Assembly: GCF_000012965.1 (NCBI RefSeq)
Contig: NC_007575.1
Coordinates: 992,001-1,056,000 of the forward strand
Source: Sulfurimonas denitrificans DSM 1251
GTDB lineage: Bacteria > Campylobacterota > Campylobacteria > Campylobacterales > Sulfurimonadaceae
Direction: 5' to 3'
Length of the DNA: 64,000 bases
Within the stretch, counting starts at the first letter, position 1. Each line of letters begins with the position of its first letter. Below are positions 26,324-34,450 of this stretch, one piece after another. A program made the position numbers and the translations under genes. The notes below the pieces were generated by a model. That model worked only from the letters and a program-made list of their open reading frames with translations. It made no database searches and was not told the DNA's origin.

Positions 26324-28399
26324 ATGAATAAACATGACAGAGTGATGCAGATTTTTTTAAATGAGTGTAAGGAGATTTTAGAAGAGATAGCTCCAAAACT
26401 TCTAAACCTTGAAGATACTCCAAACGATAAAAATCTCATCAATGACATATTTCGCGGTATTCATACGCTCAAGGGTAATGCAAACTCATTTGGTTTTGTA
26501 AAACTTGGCGAGTTTGTACACCACTTTGAAGATTTACTCTCTATTTATAGAAAAGATGAGAGCGTGTTAGACTCAAGTGAGGTTGACCTCTTTATCCGCT
26601 CTTTTGACATTGTGGGGAGTGTTTTTGAGTATGAAGAAGATGGAGTAGATGGTTATCCCACGAACTACTATGAGATTTTAGAAGAGATAAAAAAAGCACT
26701 AAATATCAAAGAAAATAGCAAAGAGAGTTTTGAAGAGATAGTTAGTGCCTCATCATTTGCACATGTAGCACAAGAGTCTGTGATTGTTAAAAAAATGGTT
26801 GAACATACACAATATAATTTAAAAGATATAGGTGACAAAAAGATATATGAGATAAAACTTGAGTTAGATAGCGATATATATTTAAGAGGATACAATCATC
26901 AGATATTTTTTAGACTGCTTGAGAGTTTGGGGACTCTTTTGTACTCAAACTACATTATTGATGAGAATATCCCAACATTAGAAGAGTTTAACACAGAGCA
27001 CTCTTATGTAAAATCTCTCTATATCTATCTACTAAGTGATAGTGATGAGATGGATATTTTGGATGTTTTTGAGTTTATTGCGCAGGAGCATGAAGTCTCA
27101 CTAAGTGTTGTTGATTTAAAAGAGCTTGAGACGTTGCAAGAAAAAGAGTCAAAAGAAGAAGAGTCGCAATCACAAGAAACTCTATATGTACAAAATGGAA
27201 GCAAAGAACATAAAAGCGTAGCAAAAAGTTCTATCCGTGTTGAGTCTGCAAAACTTGATGAGCTCTTTGACTCCATAGGTGAGCTTGTAATCGCACAGAG
27301 TTATATTAGCCAAAATGAGAAGATTCGCTCTATCAATGACAATGAGCTAAATCAATACTTAGAGATGTTGTCAAAATCAACTAGAATCATTCAAAGCAAG
27401 GTGATGAGCCTTAGAATGATTCCCATCCGAGATACTTTTTTAAAGATGAAGAGAGTTGTTAGAGATGTCAGTGTAAAAACTTCCAAAGAGATAGAGTTAA
27501 TCTTAAGCGGAGAAGATACAGAGATAGATAAAACTATGGTTGATAAACTCTCAGAACCGCTAATCCATCTGCTTAGAAACTCTGTTGATCACGGCATAGA
27601 GGAGAGTGCTCATGATAGAGTCGCTCTTGGCAAAGAGGAGTGCGGAAATATATATCTAAGTGCCGCACATAAAGGAAGCTCTTTTGTTATAGAGATAAGA
27701 GATGATGGAAGAGGTATTGATACACAAAAAATTCTTCAAAAAGCGATAGAAAAAGGCTTTGCAAAAGAGGGGGCTTCATATACTCAAGATGAGATTATAA
27801 ACTTTTTATTTTGTGCTGGGTTTTCAACCGCAAACTCCATAACTGACATAAGTGGGCGCGGAGTAGGGCTTGATGCGGTTAGGCAATCCATCGAAGAGTT
27901 AAGAGGAAAAGTAACTGTTGAGAGTGAGCTTGGAGTTGGAACTATCTTTAGAATAATTCTTCCACTGACTCTAGCAATTATTGATGGACTAACAATAAGA
28001 GTTGATAATGAGATGCTTATAGTTCCAACTCTATCTGTTGTTGAGTCTTTTAGCCCGATAATCAAAGATATTCACTATGTAAAGGGTGAGGGAGAGTTTA
28101 TAAACTATAGAGGCGAAATTTTGCCAATTGTTAGGCTAAACAGGCTTCTAGGGTTAAACAAGAGCAAAACAGAGTTTGAGAACTCCACTTTTATCTGCAT
28201 CGACCATGAAAGAGGCAGATATATTATTCAGGTTGATGAACTACTCGGACGTCAGCAGGTTGTTATAAAGTCTCTTGGAGTTCTAAGCAACAATGTAAAA
28301 GAGATATCAGGTGCGGCGATTTTGGGAACAGGGCAGATAGCACTTATATTAAACACTGAGGGTGTTAGAGACCATTTAGATTTTGAGTACAGCGCATGA
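26324..28399 (+). CDS. cheA: Chemotaxis histidine kinase CheA without REC tail
   Basis: This 691-aa kinase has a P1 Hpt domain (H47 in GIHTLKGNANSFGF), a P2-like region (about 165-290), a P3 dimerisation helix pair (about 305-370), a P4 ATPase (LLRNSVDHGIEE, DDGRGID, SGRGVGLD) and a CheW-like P5 domain to the C-terminus. Campylobacter and Helicobacter CheA usually carries a C-terminal REC (CheAY); this one ends at P5. It overlaps cheR by 4 bp. It should phosphorylate the REC proteins encoded around it. Confidence 0.96.
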   Translation: MNKHDRVMQIFLNECKEILEEIAPKLLNLEDTPNDKNLINDIFRGIHTLKGNANSFGFVKLGEFVHHFEDLLSIYRKDESVLDSSEVDLFIRSFDIVGSVFEYEEDGVDGYPTNYYEILEEIKKALNIKENSKESFEEIVSASSFAHVAQESVIVKKMVEHTQYNLKDIGDKKIYEIKLELDSDIYLRGYNHQIFFRLLESLGTLLYSNYIIDENIPTLEEFNTEHSYVKSLYIYLLSDSDEMDILDVFEFIAQEHEVSLSVVDLKELETLQEKESKEEESQSQETLYVQNGSKEHKSVAKSSIRVESAKLDELFDSIGELVIAQSYISQNEKIRSINDNELNQYLEMLSKSTRIIQSKVMSLRMIPIRDTFLKMKRVVRDVSVKTSKEIELILSGEDTEIDKTMVDKLSEPLIHLLRNSVDHGIEESAHDRVALGKEECGNIYLSAAHKGSSFVIEIRDDGRGIDTQKILQKAIEKGFAKEGASYTQDEIINFLFCAGFSTANSITDISGRGVGLDAVRQSIEELRGKVTVESELGVGTIFRIILPLTLAIIDGLTIRVDNEMLIVPTLSVVESFSPIIKDIHYVKGEGEFINYRGEILPIVRLNRLLGLNKSKTEFENSTFICIDHERGRYIIQVDELLGRQQVVIKSLGVLSNNVKEISGAAILGTGQIALILNTEGVRDHLDFEYSA

Positions 28400-29241
28400 A
28401 TGTAGCAGCATACGAAATCACAAAATCAGAGTTTAAAGAGTTAAGTGAATTTGTTTATAAAGAGGTAGGGATTCACCTAGCAGAGCATAAGATTATGTTA
28501 GTTCGCAGTCGCCTCTCAAAGAGGCTAAGAGAGCTAAATCTGCGCTCATTTAAGGAGTACTTAGCGTATCTCAATGAAGATGGTTCTGGTGAAGAGACGA
28601 TAATGCTAATCAATGAGATAAGCACAAATGTAACTAGTTTTTTTCGTGAGCAATCGCAATGGGATTTTTTAGAGCAAGAGGTAAAAGTCTTTGAAGCGGC
28701 AAAAAAAAGAACTCTTAGAATCTACTCAGCAGCTTGTTCTAGCGGTCAAGAGCCATACACCATAGCTATGTTTTTGCTCTCAACTCTTAAAAATCCACAA
28801 GATTGGGACATAAAAATCCTAGCTACTGATATATCTGAGAATATTCTCCTAAAAGCAATGGAGGGGTGTTATAGCGCTCAAGATATAGGCGCTCTTCCAA
28901 AGAGTATGTTGTTGAAGTTTTTTGATAAAAAAAATATTATGACAAAGCAGGGAAATGAGCTTTTCTATGAGATAAAACCTTTTGTAAAATCTATGATTAC
29001 ATTTAGAAGTTTTAACCTTGTTTATGGGAATTACTCAAAGATTCCTCAGAGTTTTGACATGATTTTTTGCAGAAATGTAATGATATATTTTGACAAAGAG
29101 ACAAAAGAGGGCGTTGTTAAAAACCTTAGTTCAAAAATCCTAAAAGGTGGATATTTTTTCATAGGGCACAGTGAGAGTTTAGTAACCATGAAAGATGGAG
29201 TCTTAAAACTTGAAAAACCATCTATCTATAAAAAACAGTAA
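28396..29241 (+). CDS. cheR: MCP methyltransferase CheR
   Basis: This 281-aa protein has the N-terminal helical CheR domain (about 5-65) and the SAM-binding domain with AACSSGQEPYTIAM, LATDIS and a FCRNVMIYF motif. It methylates Glu residues of MCPs. No TPR or other extra domain. It overlaps the end of cheA and is followed 12 bp later by the kinase-like gene. Confidence 0.96.
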   Translation: MNVAAYEITKSEFKELSEFVYKEVGIHLAEHKIMLVRSRLSKRLRELNLRSFKEYLAYLNEDGSGEETIMLINEISTNVTSFFREQSQWDFLEQEVKVFEAAKKRTLRIYSAACSSGQEPYTIAMFLLSTLKNPQDWDIKILATDISENILLKAMEGCYSAQDIGALPKSMLLKFFDKKNIMTKQGNELFYEIKPFVKSMITFRSFNLVYGNYSKIPQSFDMIFCRNVMIYFDKETKEGVVKNLSSKILKGGYFFIGHSESLVTMKDGVLKLEKPSIYKKQ

Positions 29242-29253
29242 AAGGAGATAGTG

Positions 29254-30138
29254 ATGAATTTAGGCGAAGTTACAAATGAGATGTTGCTAGAAGAGATTCA
29301 AAAGAGATTTTTAGAGAGAGATTTAATCATAGCAGATAGTAAAAAGATGCTAAAAAAACTCGAAGATGTAAACAAAAGACTCACAAAATCAGAAGAGAAC
29401 AGAAGCAAGTTTATGTCTATCATCAAAAATGAGTTTAACAACCCTATCTTTAGCATGATAAGCCTCTCAAAATCGCTCTTAAAGTCAAGCAGTGATGAGA
29501 AAGTCAGCTTTATTGGCGAGTCTTTGTATGAAGAGTCTTTAATGCTTAATTTTCAGATAAAAAACATCATAACAGCCGCAGAGATAGAAGCGGGAACTAT
29601 CCCCATAGAGTCCTCTAAGATAGACTTTTTGGATATTTTGCTACAAATAAAAGAGGAGTTGAAATATCCGCTTCAACATAAAAAGATAGATTTGCAGACA
29701 AAAATCTCATCTGATGATATTATCTATTTAGATAGAGAAAAACTCTACTTAATCCTTTTAAATCTTATCTCAAATGCTGTTGAGTTCTCTCCCGTTGATT
29801 CAAAGGTAATCGTAGAGATAAGCGAAGAGAATAACTATATAAAGCTAGTTGTTCAGGACTTTGGAGAGGGGATTGATGAGAGTGATTATGAAAATATCTT
29901 TAAGCGTTTTCATCAAGCACACAGCGGTATGAACAGAGCGCACAGAGGGCAGGGGCTTGGGCTCTCTGTTGTTAGAGATTTGGTGGATTTACTTGATGGC
30001 GAGGTTCATTTTGAGAGTACTCTGTTTAAATCTACCCGCTTTGAAATTACTCTTGCAAAATCGCTTAAGAGTGATGAGAATCTCTTTGGTGATGATGACT
30101 TTTTATTTGTATCGGATAGTGCTGGTGAGGAGTTTTAA
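29254..30138 (+). CDS. Histidine-kinase-like protein lacking the phospho-acceptor His
   Basis: From ATG 29254 (AAGGAG six nt upstream; a GTG three nt earlier is less likely) this is a 294-aa soluble protein with an N-terminal coiled coil, a HisKA-like helix pair and an intact HATPase domain (NLISNAVEFSP, DFGEGI, GQGLGLSVV). In the H-box the residue aligned with the phospho-His is Asn (N59, in IIKNEFNNP where S-H-E is expected). It may be an ATP-binding modulator or act as a pseudokinase on the Che proteins. It ends in an acidic GEEF tail. Found between cheR and cheD in the same operon. Confidence 0.85.
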   Translation: MNLGEVTNEMLLEEIQKRFLERDLIIADSKKMLKKLEDVNKRLTKSEENRSKFMSIIKNEFNNPIFSMISLSKSLLKSSSDEKVSFIGESLYEESLMLNFQIKNIITAAEIEAGTIPIESSKIDFLDILLQIKEELKYPLQHKKIDLQTKISSDDIIYLDREKLYLILLNLISNAVEFSPVDSKVIVEISEENNYIKLVVQDFGEGIDESDYENIFKRFHQAHSGMNRAHRGQGLGLSVVRDLVDLLDGEVHFESTLFKSTRFEITLAKSLKSDENLFGDDDFLFVSDSAGEEF

Positions 30139-30140
30139 AA

Positions 30141-30611
30141 ATGGAGTACGAAAAAAAGTATATCCACTCAAGTCAGCTCTTTGTAGCAGTACGCCCATCA
30201 GTTATACAGACGGTTTTAGGCTCATGTGTCGCTGTTTGCTTATATGATTCAAAAATGCAAATCTCTGGGATGAACCACTACCTTCTGCCTCTTTGGAACA
30301 ATGATGGACTAGCTAGTCCAAAGTATGGAAACATAGCAATTTCAAAGCTTATAGAGGCGATGGAAGCGGTTGGGTGTCAAAGAAGAGATATGGTTGCCAA
30401 ACTCTTTGGAGGAGCTAGTCCTAACAACTTCAATGCACAAAACGGCATGTTAGTTGGAGAGAAAAACATTCAAATAGCGCACCACATTCTCAGTGAGCAA
30501 CGCATAAAAATAGTTGCTAGTGATTTAGGCGGAACAAGAGGCAGAAAAATCTCTCTTGAGTCAAACAGTGGGCGTGTGATGCTCAAGTATGTTCAAAAAA
30601 CAGAGTTTTAA
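30141..30611 (+). CDS. cheD: Receptor deamidase CheD
   Basis: This 156-aa protein has the CheD signature: catalytic Cys in TVLGSCVAVCLYD, His in GMNHYLLP and the GGASP loop. It deamidates Gln residues on MCPs and can bind CheY/CheC. Tight operon spacing (2 bp after the kinase-like gene, 10 bp before cheB). Classical Helicobacter lacks CheD. Confidence 0.95.
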   Translation: MEYEKKYIHSSQLFVAVRPSVIQTVLGSCVAVCLYDSKMQISGMNHYLLPLWNNDGLASPKYGNIAISKLIEAMEAVGCQRRDMVAKLFGGASPNNFNAQNGMLVGEKNIQIAHHILSEQRIKIVASDLGGTRGRKISLESNSGRVMLKYVQKTEF

Positions 30612-30621
30612 GGGGTGAATT

Positions 30622-31680
30622 GTGGCAATTAGAGTTCTAATAGTAGATGATAGCGCAACAGCTAGAACAGTCCTAAAGGATGTTCTAAGTAAAGATAGCG
30701 AGATAGAAGTAATTGCCACAGCACCCGATGCTTATGTAGCAAGAGATAAGATAGTTCAACTAAAACCAGATGTTATCTGTCTTGATGTTGAGATGCCACG
30801 AATGGATGGAATCAGCTTTTTAAAAAAGATTATGAAGTACTTTCCTACTCCAGTTTTAATGGTATCTTCACTTACTCAAGATGGAGCGCAAGTTACTTTT
30901 GATGCGCTTGAAGCTGGAGCAATAGACTATGTTGCAAAACCTCACTCAAATATTTATGATGGTATAGATGAGATACAAAAAGAGCTAATCCAAAAAGTAA
31001 AAATGGTAGCCTCTTCAAATTTAAGTGCAAGAATAGAAGCCGCAAAAGCAAAAACTTCAACGCTGGAGTATAAACCAAAAGCTACATACTCTCTAGCTCA
31101 AACTACAAACAAACTCATAGCCATTGGTGCATCAACTGGCGGAACAGTGGCACTAGCTGAGCTAATCGCCCGTTTTACAAAAGATACACCAGGGGTTGTG
31201 GTTGTTCAACATATGCCAAGCGGGTTTACAAACTCTTTTGCACAGAGGCTTAACTCTCTTTGTGAGGTTGAAGTAAAAGAGGCAGAAGATGGCGACATTA
31301 TAGGGCGTGGAAGAGTTCTTGTTGCTCCAGGAGATTTGCACATGGTGGTGCGAAGAGATGGCGGAAACTATAGAGTAAAGCTAGGAACTGGCGAGAAGAT
31401 AAGCGGACATAGACCCTCAGTTGATGTTTTGTTTAACTCAGTTGCCTCTCATGTTGGTTCAAATGCCATAGGTGTACTCTTAACAGGTATGGGAAGTGAT
31501 GGAGCAAAGGGGATGTTAAAGATGAAAACAAGCGGTGCTTCAACAATCGCTCAAGATGAGAAAAGCTCTATTGTGTGGGGAATGCCAAAGGTTGCTTATG
31601 AGATTGGCGCTGTTGATTTTGTAGAGCCACTCTCTAACATAGATGTAAAAATAGCATCACTTCTTAGTGAGAGAAAGTAA
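30622..31680 (+). CDS. cheB: Receptor methylesterase CheB with REC domain
   Basis: This 352-aa protein has a REC domain (D55 in CLDVEMP) linked to a methylesterase with the catalytic triad visible as GASTGG (Ser), VVQHMP (His) and TGMGSDG (Asp). It removes methyl groups from MCPs when phosphorylated. The start is GTG 30622 with AAGGGG just upstream. Campylobacter jejuni CheB lacks the REC domain, whereas this one keeps it. Confidence 0.96.
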   Translation: MAIRVLIVDDSATARTVLKDVLSKDSEIEVIATAPDAYVARDKIVQLKPDVICLDVEMPRMDGISFLKKIMKYFPTPVLMVSSLTQDGAQVTFDALEAGAIDYVAKPHSNIYDGIDEIQKELIQKVKMVASSNLSARIEAAKAKTSTLEYKPKATYSLAQTTNKLIAIGASTGGTVALAELIARFTKDTPGVVVVQHMPSGFTNSFAQRLNSLCEVEVKEAEDGDIIGRGRVLVAPGDLHMVVRRDGGNYRVKLGTGEKISGHRPSVDVLFNSVASHVGSNAIGVLLTGMGSDGAKGMLKMKTSGASTIAQDEKSSIVWGMPKVAYEIGAVDFVEPLSNIDVKIASLLSERK

Positions 31681-31685
31681 CAAAC

Positions 31686-33749
31686 ATGATAAAAAATATA
31701 ATCAAATCAAGATATTTAAAAACAGTTCCAACACTCTTATTTGGAGGATGGATTTTATTTGCTCTGTTTTTTAGCATTGAGGCAAAAGGGCTAAGAGATA
31801 GCTTTCAAGAAGAGATAGATATGGCTGCAAAGCAGAGAATGTTTACGCAAAAAATACTTCTTGAATCACATAAAGTATATATGCATGATAATAGTAGCTC
31901 AAAAAACACTCTCTTGCGTATTTATACACAGATGAGAGAAAATACATACTTTTTACATGAGAAATATTTTAGACATGATGAAAAATTGATTGGCATAAAG
32001 AGTGAAGTGGAAAAATTATTAAGCAGTGTTGAGCAGTTTATGGAGTCTAATAATAGAGAAAATTTTGACGCTTTACAAACAAGTGCAGAGATTACATTTG
32101 AGAGAGTCTCAGAGGTAGTAGATATAGTAAAAGAGAATTTTGCTGCTAGACAAAAAAGATTGATTATATTAAATCTATTTTTTTTACTAAGCAGCATTAG
32201 TATGACATTTTTATTTGTACGCTATATGTTTTTTCCTGCTGCAAAACTTGCCGCAAATAGCCAAGATGAGCTAATGATGCTAAACAAGGAGTTAGAGTTA
32301 AAAGTAGAGGAGAGAACTCTCTCTTTGCAAAGAAGTCATAACTACATAGACTCTCTGCTTCAAGCTTCTGATGAGGCTCAGATTGTCGTAAATAACGCCT
32401 TTAGAGTTATAGACTTAAATAGCAATGCAAAAAATATATTTGCAAACATAAGCAAAGGTATAGAGCTCTCAAAACTGCTTGAAGATGTTAAACAAAAAAA
32501 GGAGATATTTACTTTTATCTCTTTTTTAAGTGATTATGATGCAAATTTAAAAAGCGATAAGGTCTTTTTTTATAATAGAAAATATTACAAAATGAGATAT
32601 AAAATGCTAAATCTTAGTACTTTTATCATCACTTTGTATGATATAACTCATGAAATACAAGAGCTAAAAAGAAGAGATGCCATCTATAACTCGCAACAAT
32701 CCATAGTAGTGGTAACTAATGGGAAAAATATAAAAAATATAAACACTATATTTTTTAGCGAATTTGGATTTGCCAATCTTGAAGATTTTAAATCAAAACA
32801 CAGCTGTATTTGTGAGCTTTTTCGTCAAAAAAACGGTTGTGAGTATCTTACACGAGAGATGGAGGGTATGACTTGGAATAACTACATGCGTCAAAAGTCT
32901 AAAGAGAGTTATCAAGTTCTGATGATAAACAAAGATGGCATAGAGAAGATTTATAATGTAAAGAGCTCTGGAAATCTCTTTAGTGAGGATGATTATGAAG
33001 ATGAAGAGGTTATAGTTTTTAATGATATAACAGAACTAGAAGAGAAAAACAGAATCCTTGTTATGCAGTCAAAAGATGCAGCCATTGGGGAGATGATGTC
33101 TATGATAGCTCATCAGTGGAGACAGCCTCTAAGCGTACAAAGTACAATTCTCTCAAGGATAAGAGTTATGCGTGAGATGGATATGTTAGATGATACCTCA
33201 TTTGATAGCGCTTTGGATAAGTTAAACATGCAGATAAGCTACATGTCAAAAACCATAGATGATTTTAGAGAGTTTTTTAAAGATAGTGATTATTTGGAGA
33301 GTATAGAGGTGCAAGATATAGTCTATAGCGCTAAAAATCTAGTGGAGGTTATTTTAAACTCCAAAAACATCTCTTTTGAGGTTGATTTTAGAGTTGATAG
33401 AGAGATGAAAGTAGAGACTATGCTCTCAAAAATATCGCAAGTTTTTTTAAATATATATAAAAATGCCATAGATCAAATAGGGTCAAAAAATATAGAAGAT
33501 GGGCAAATAAGAGTAAATGTTTACACACAAGAAGATGAGCTAATCATAGAAGTATGCGACAACGCTCTAGGCGTTGATGAGAGCATAATAGACAAAATCT
33601 TTGAGCCATACTACTCAACAAAGAGCAAAAACGGAACAGGTCTTGGGCTTTATATGTCAAAAAAGATAGTCCAAGAGAGTTTAGGCGGCAAACTTAGTGT
33701 TAAAAATGTGGATAAAGGTGCTTGTTTTATAATATCTTTGAAGATATAA
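31686..33749 (+). CDS. Membrane histidine kinase with PilJ-like sensor and PAS
   Basis: This 687-aa kinase has a membrane segment (about 14-32), a short periplasmic PilJ-like domain (motif DMAAKQRMFTQ), a second membrane segment (about 158-178), a coiled coil, two PAS-like regions (about 220-330 and 335-455), and a kinase core with H476 in IAHQWRQP, a degenerate DNALG-type G1 box and NGTGLGLY. It is the last gene of the che operon, 5 bp after cheB. PilJ-like domains often bind nitrate or related small anions, which would suit a denitrifier; this is inference. Confidence 0.85.
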   Translation: MIKNIIKSRYLKTVPTLLFGGWILFALFFSIEAKGLRDSFQEEIDMAAKQRMFTQKILLESHKVYMHDNSSSKNTLLRIYTQMRENTYFLHEKYFRHDEKLIGIKSEVEKLLSSVEQFMESNNRENFDALQTSAEITFERVSEVVDIVKENFAARQKRLIILNLFFLLSSISMTFLFVRYMFFPAAKLAANSQDELMMLNKELELKVEERTLSLQRSHNYIDSLLQASDEAQIVVNNAFRVIDLNSNAKNIFANISKGIELSKLLEDVKQKKEIFTFISFLSDYDANLKSDKVFFYNRKYYKMRYKMLNLSTFIITLYDITHEIQELKRRDAIYNSQQSIVVVTNGKNIKNINTIFFSEFGFANLEDFKSKHSCICELFRQKNGCEYLTREMEGMTWNNYMRQKSKESYQVLMINKDGIEKIYNVKSSGNLFSEDDYEDEEVIVFNDITELEEKNRILVMQSKDAAIGEMMSMIAHQWRQPLSVQSTILSRIRVMREMDMLDDTSFDSALDKLNMQISYMSKTIDDFREFFKDSDYLESIEVQDIVYSAKNLVEVILNSKNISFEVDFRVDREMKVETMLSKISQVFLNIYKNAIDQIGSKNIEDGQIRVNVYTQEDELIIEVCDNALGVDESIIDKIFEPYYSTKSKNGTGLGLYMSKKIVQESLGGKLSVKNVDKGACFIISLKI

Positions 33750-33767
33750 AGCACAATTTAGCAAAGA

Positions 33768-33799
33768 GCGACACTTCTGCGACACTTACAAAATACAAT
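33768..33799 (+). promoter_or_regulatory. GCGACA tandem promoter 3 (cheZ-like operon)
   Basis: GCGACA at 33768-33773 and 33779-33784 is followed after 9 bp by TACAAT (33794-33799). The ATG of the cheZ-like gene lies 45 nt further on. It sits in the only 95-bp gap between two otherwise tightly packed operons. Confidence 0.8.
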
Positions 33800-33844
33800 T
33801 TCTTATATCAAGTTAAATTAAATTTTAATGAATAAGGAGTCTGT

Positions 33845-34441
33845 ATGAGAGATGAAGAAAAAGTAGTATTTGAGTATCCAAACGGTTACTCTGAGGATAC
33901 ATCTCACCTGTGGCCTCTTCCTGCTACAAGAGAGAATAAGATGGTTTCTCAGCTTGATGAAGTTACTCGCGAGAGTGAAGAAAAGTCCGTAGAGATATTT
34001 GATCTACTAGATAATGTCTATAATGAATTTCTAGAAAAAGAGGAGAAAATTACTAAAACACTGGAACTTTTTGAGCGTAATATAGTGCTTTTGGAGAGAT
34101 TAAGTTCAAAATTTCCTGAGGTTAAAGCTTTTGCTCTTAGTTTAGAAAAAAACAGAGTGGCAATTAGAGAAGTAGATAGAGTTCTTGAGACTTTTAGAGC
34201 AAATAATGACTCTCTGCTTGAGTGCATGGAAATTATGCAGTATCAAGATATAAATCGTCAAAAAATAGAGAGGGTTATCAATGTTATGCGCTCTTTGTCA
34301 AACTACATGAATAATCTTCTTGATGGACGAGTAGAGGATAAGAGCAGAGTCTCCTCAGCTCAACATATTACAGGAGATACGCATAATGAGCTTGTCTCAA
34401 ACGATGAGATAGAAGCTCTTTTATCTCAATTTGCAAGTTAA
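33845..34441 (+). CDS. Divergent CheZ-like phosphatase candidate
   Basis: This 198-aa helical protein carries the motif E-I-M-Q-Y-Q-D-I-N-R-Q-K-I (about 129-141), which aligns with the CheZ active-site helix: D135 and Q139 stand in the places of the essential Asp and Gln (spacing four). The C-terminal peptide DEIEALLSQFAS resembles the CheY-binding tail of CheZ. The long coiled hairpin between fits CheZ topology. It should dephosphorylate CheY-like proteins. Start ATG has AAGGAG upstream. It leads the operon behind promoter 3. The family call is inferred from motif and context. Confidence 0.72.
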   Translation: MRDEEKVVFEYPNGYSEDTSHLWPLPATRENKMVSQLDEVTRESEEKSVEIFDLLDNVYNEFLEKEEKITKTLELFERNIVLLERLSSKFPEVKAFALSLEKNRVAIREVDRVLETFRANNDSLLECMEIMQYQDINRQKIERVINVMRSLSNYMNNLLDGRVEDKSRVSSAQHITGDTHNELVSNDEIEALLSQFAS

Positions 34442-34450
34442 AGGCTTTAC

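Noticed and set aside
29957-30247. Plus-strand frame of 96 codons across the kinase-like/cheD boundary
   Set aside because: It is out of frame with two well-supported genes and its sequence matches no family.
31284-31294. Single GCGACA hexamers in coding DNA (also near 8061, 9884, 12549, 25271, 33558, 60671)
   Set aside because: None has a second hexamer 11 bp away or a -10 at the fixed distance, so they are taken as chance.
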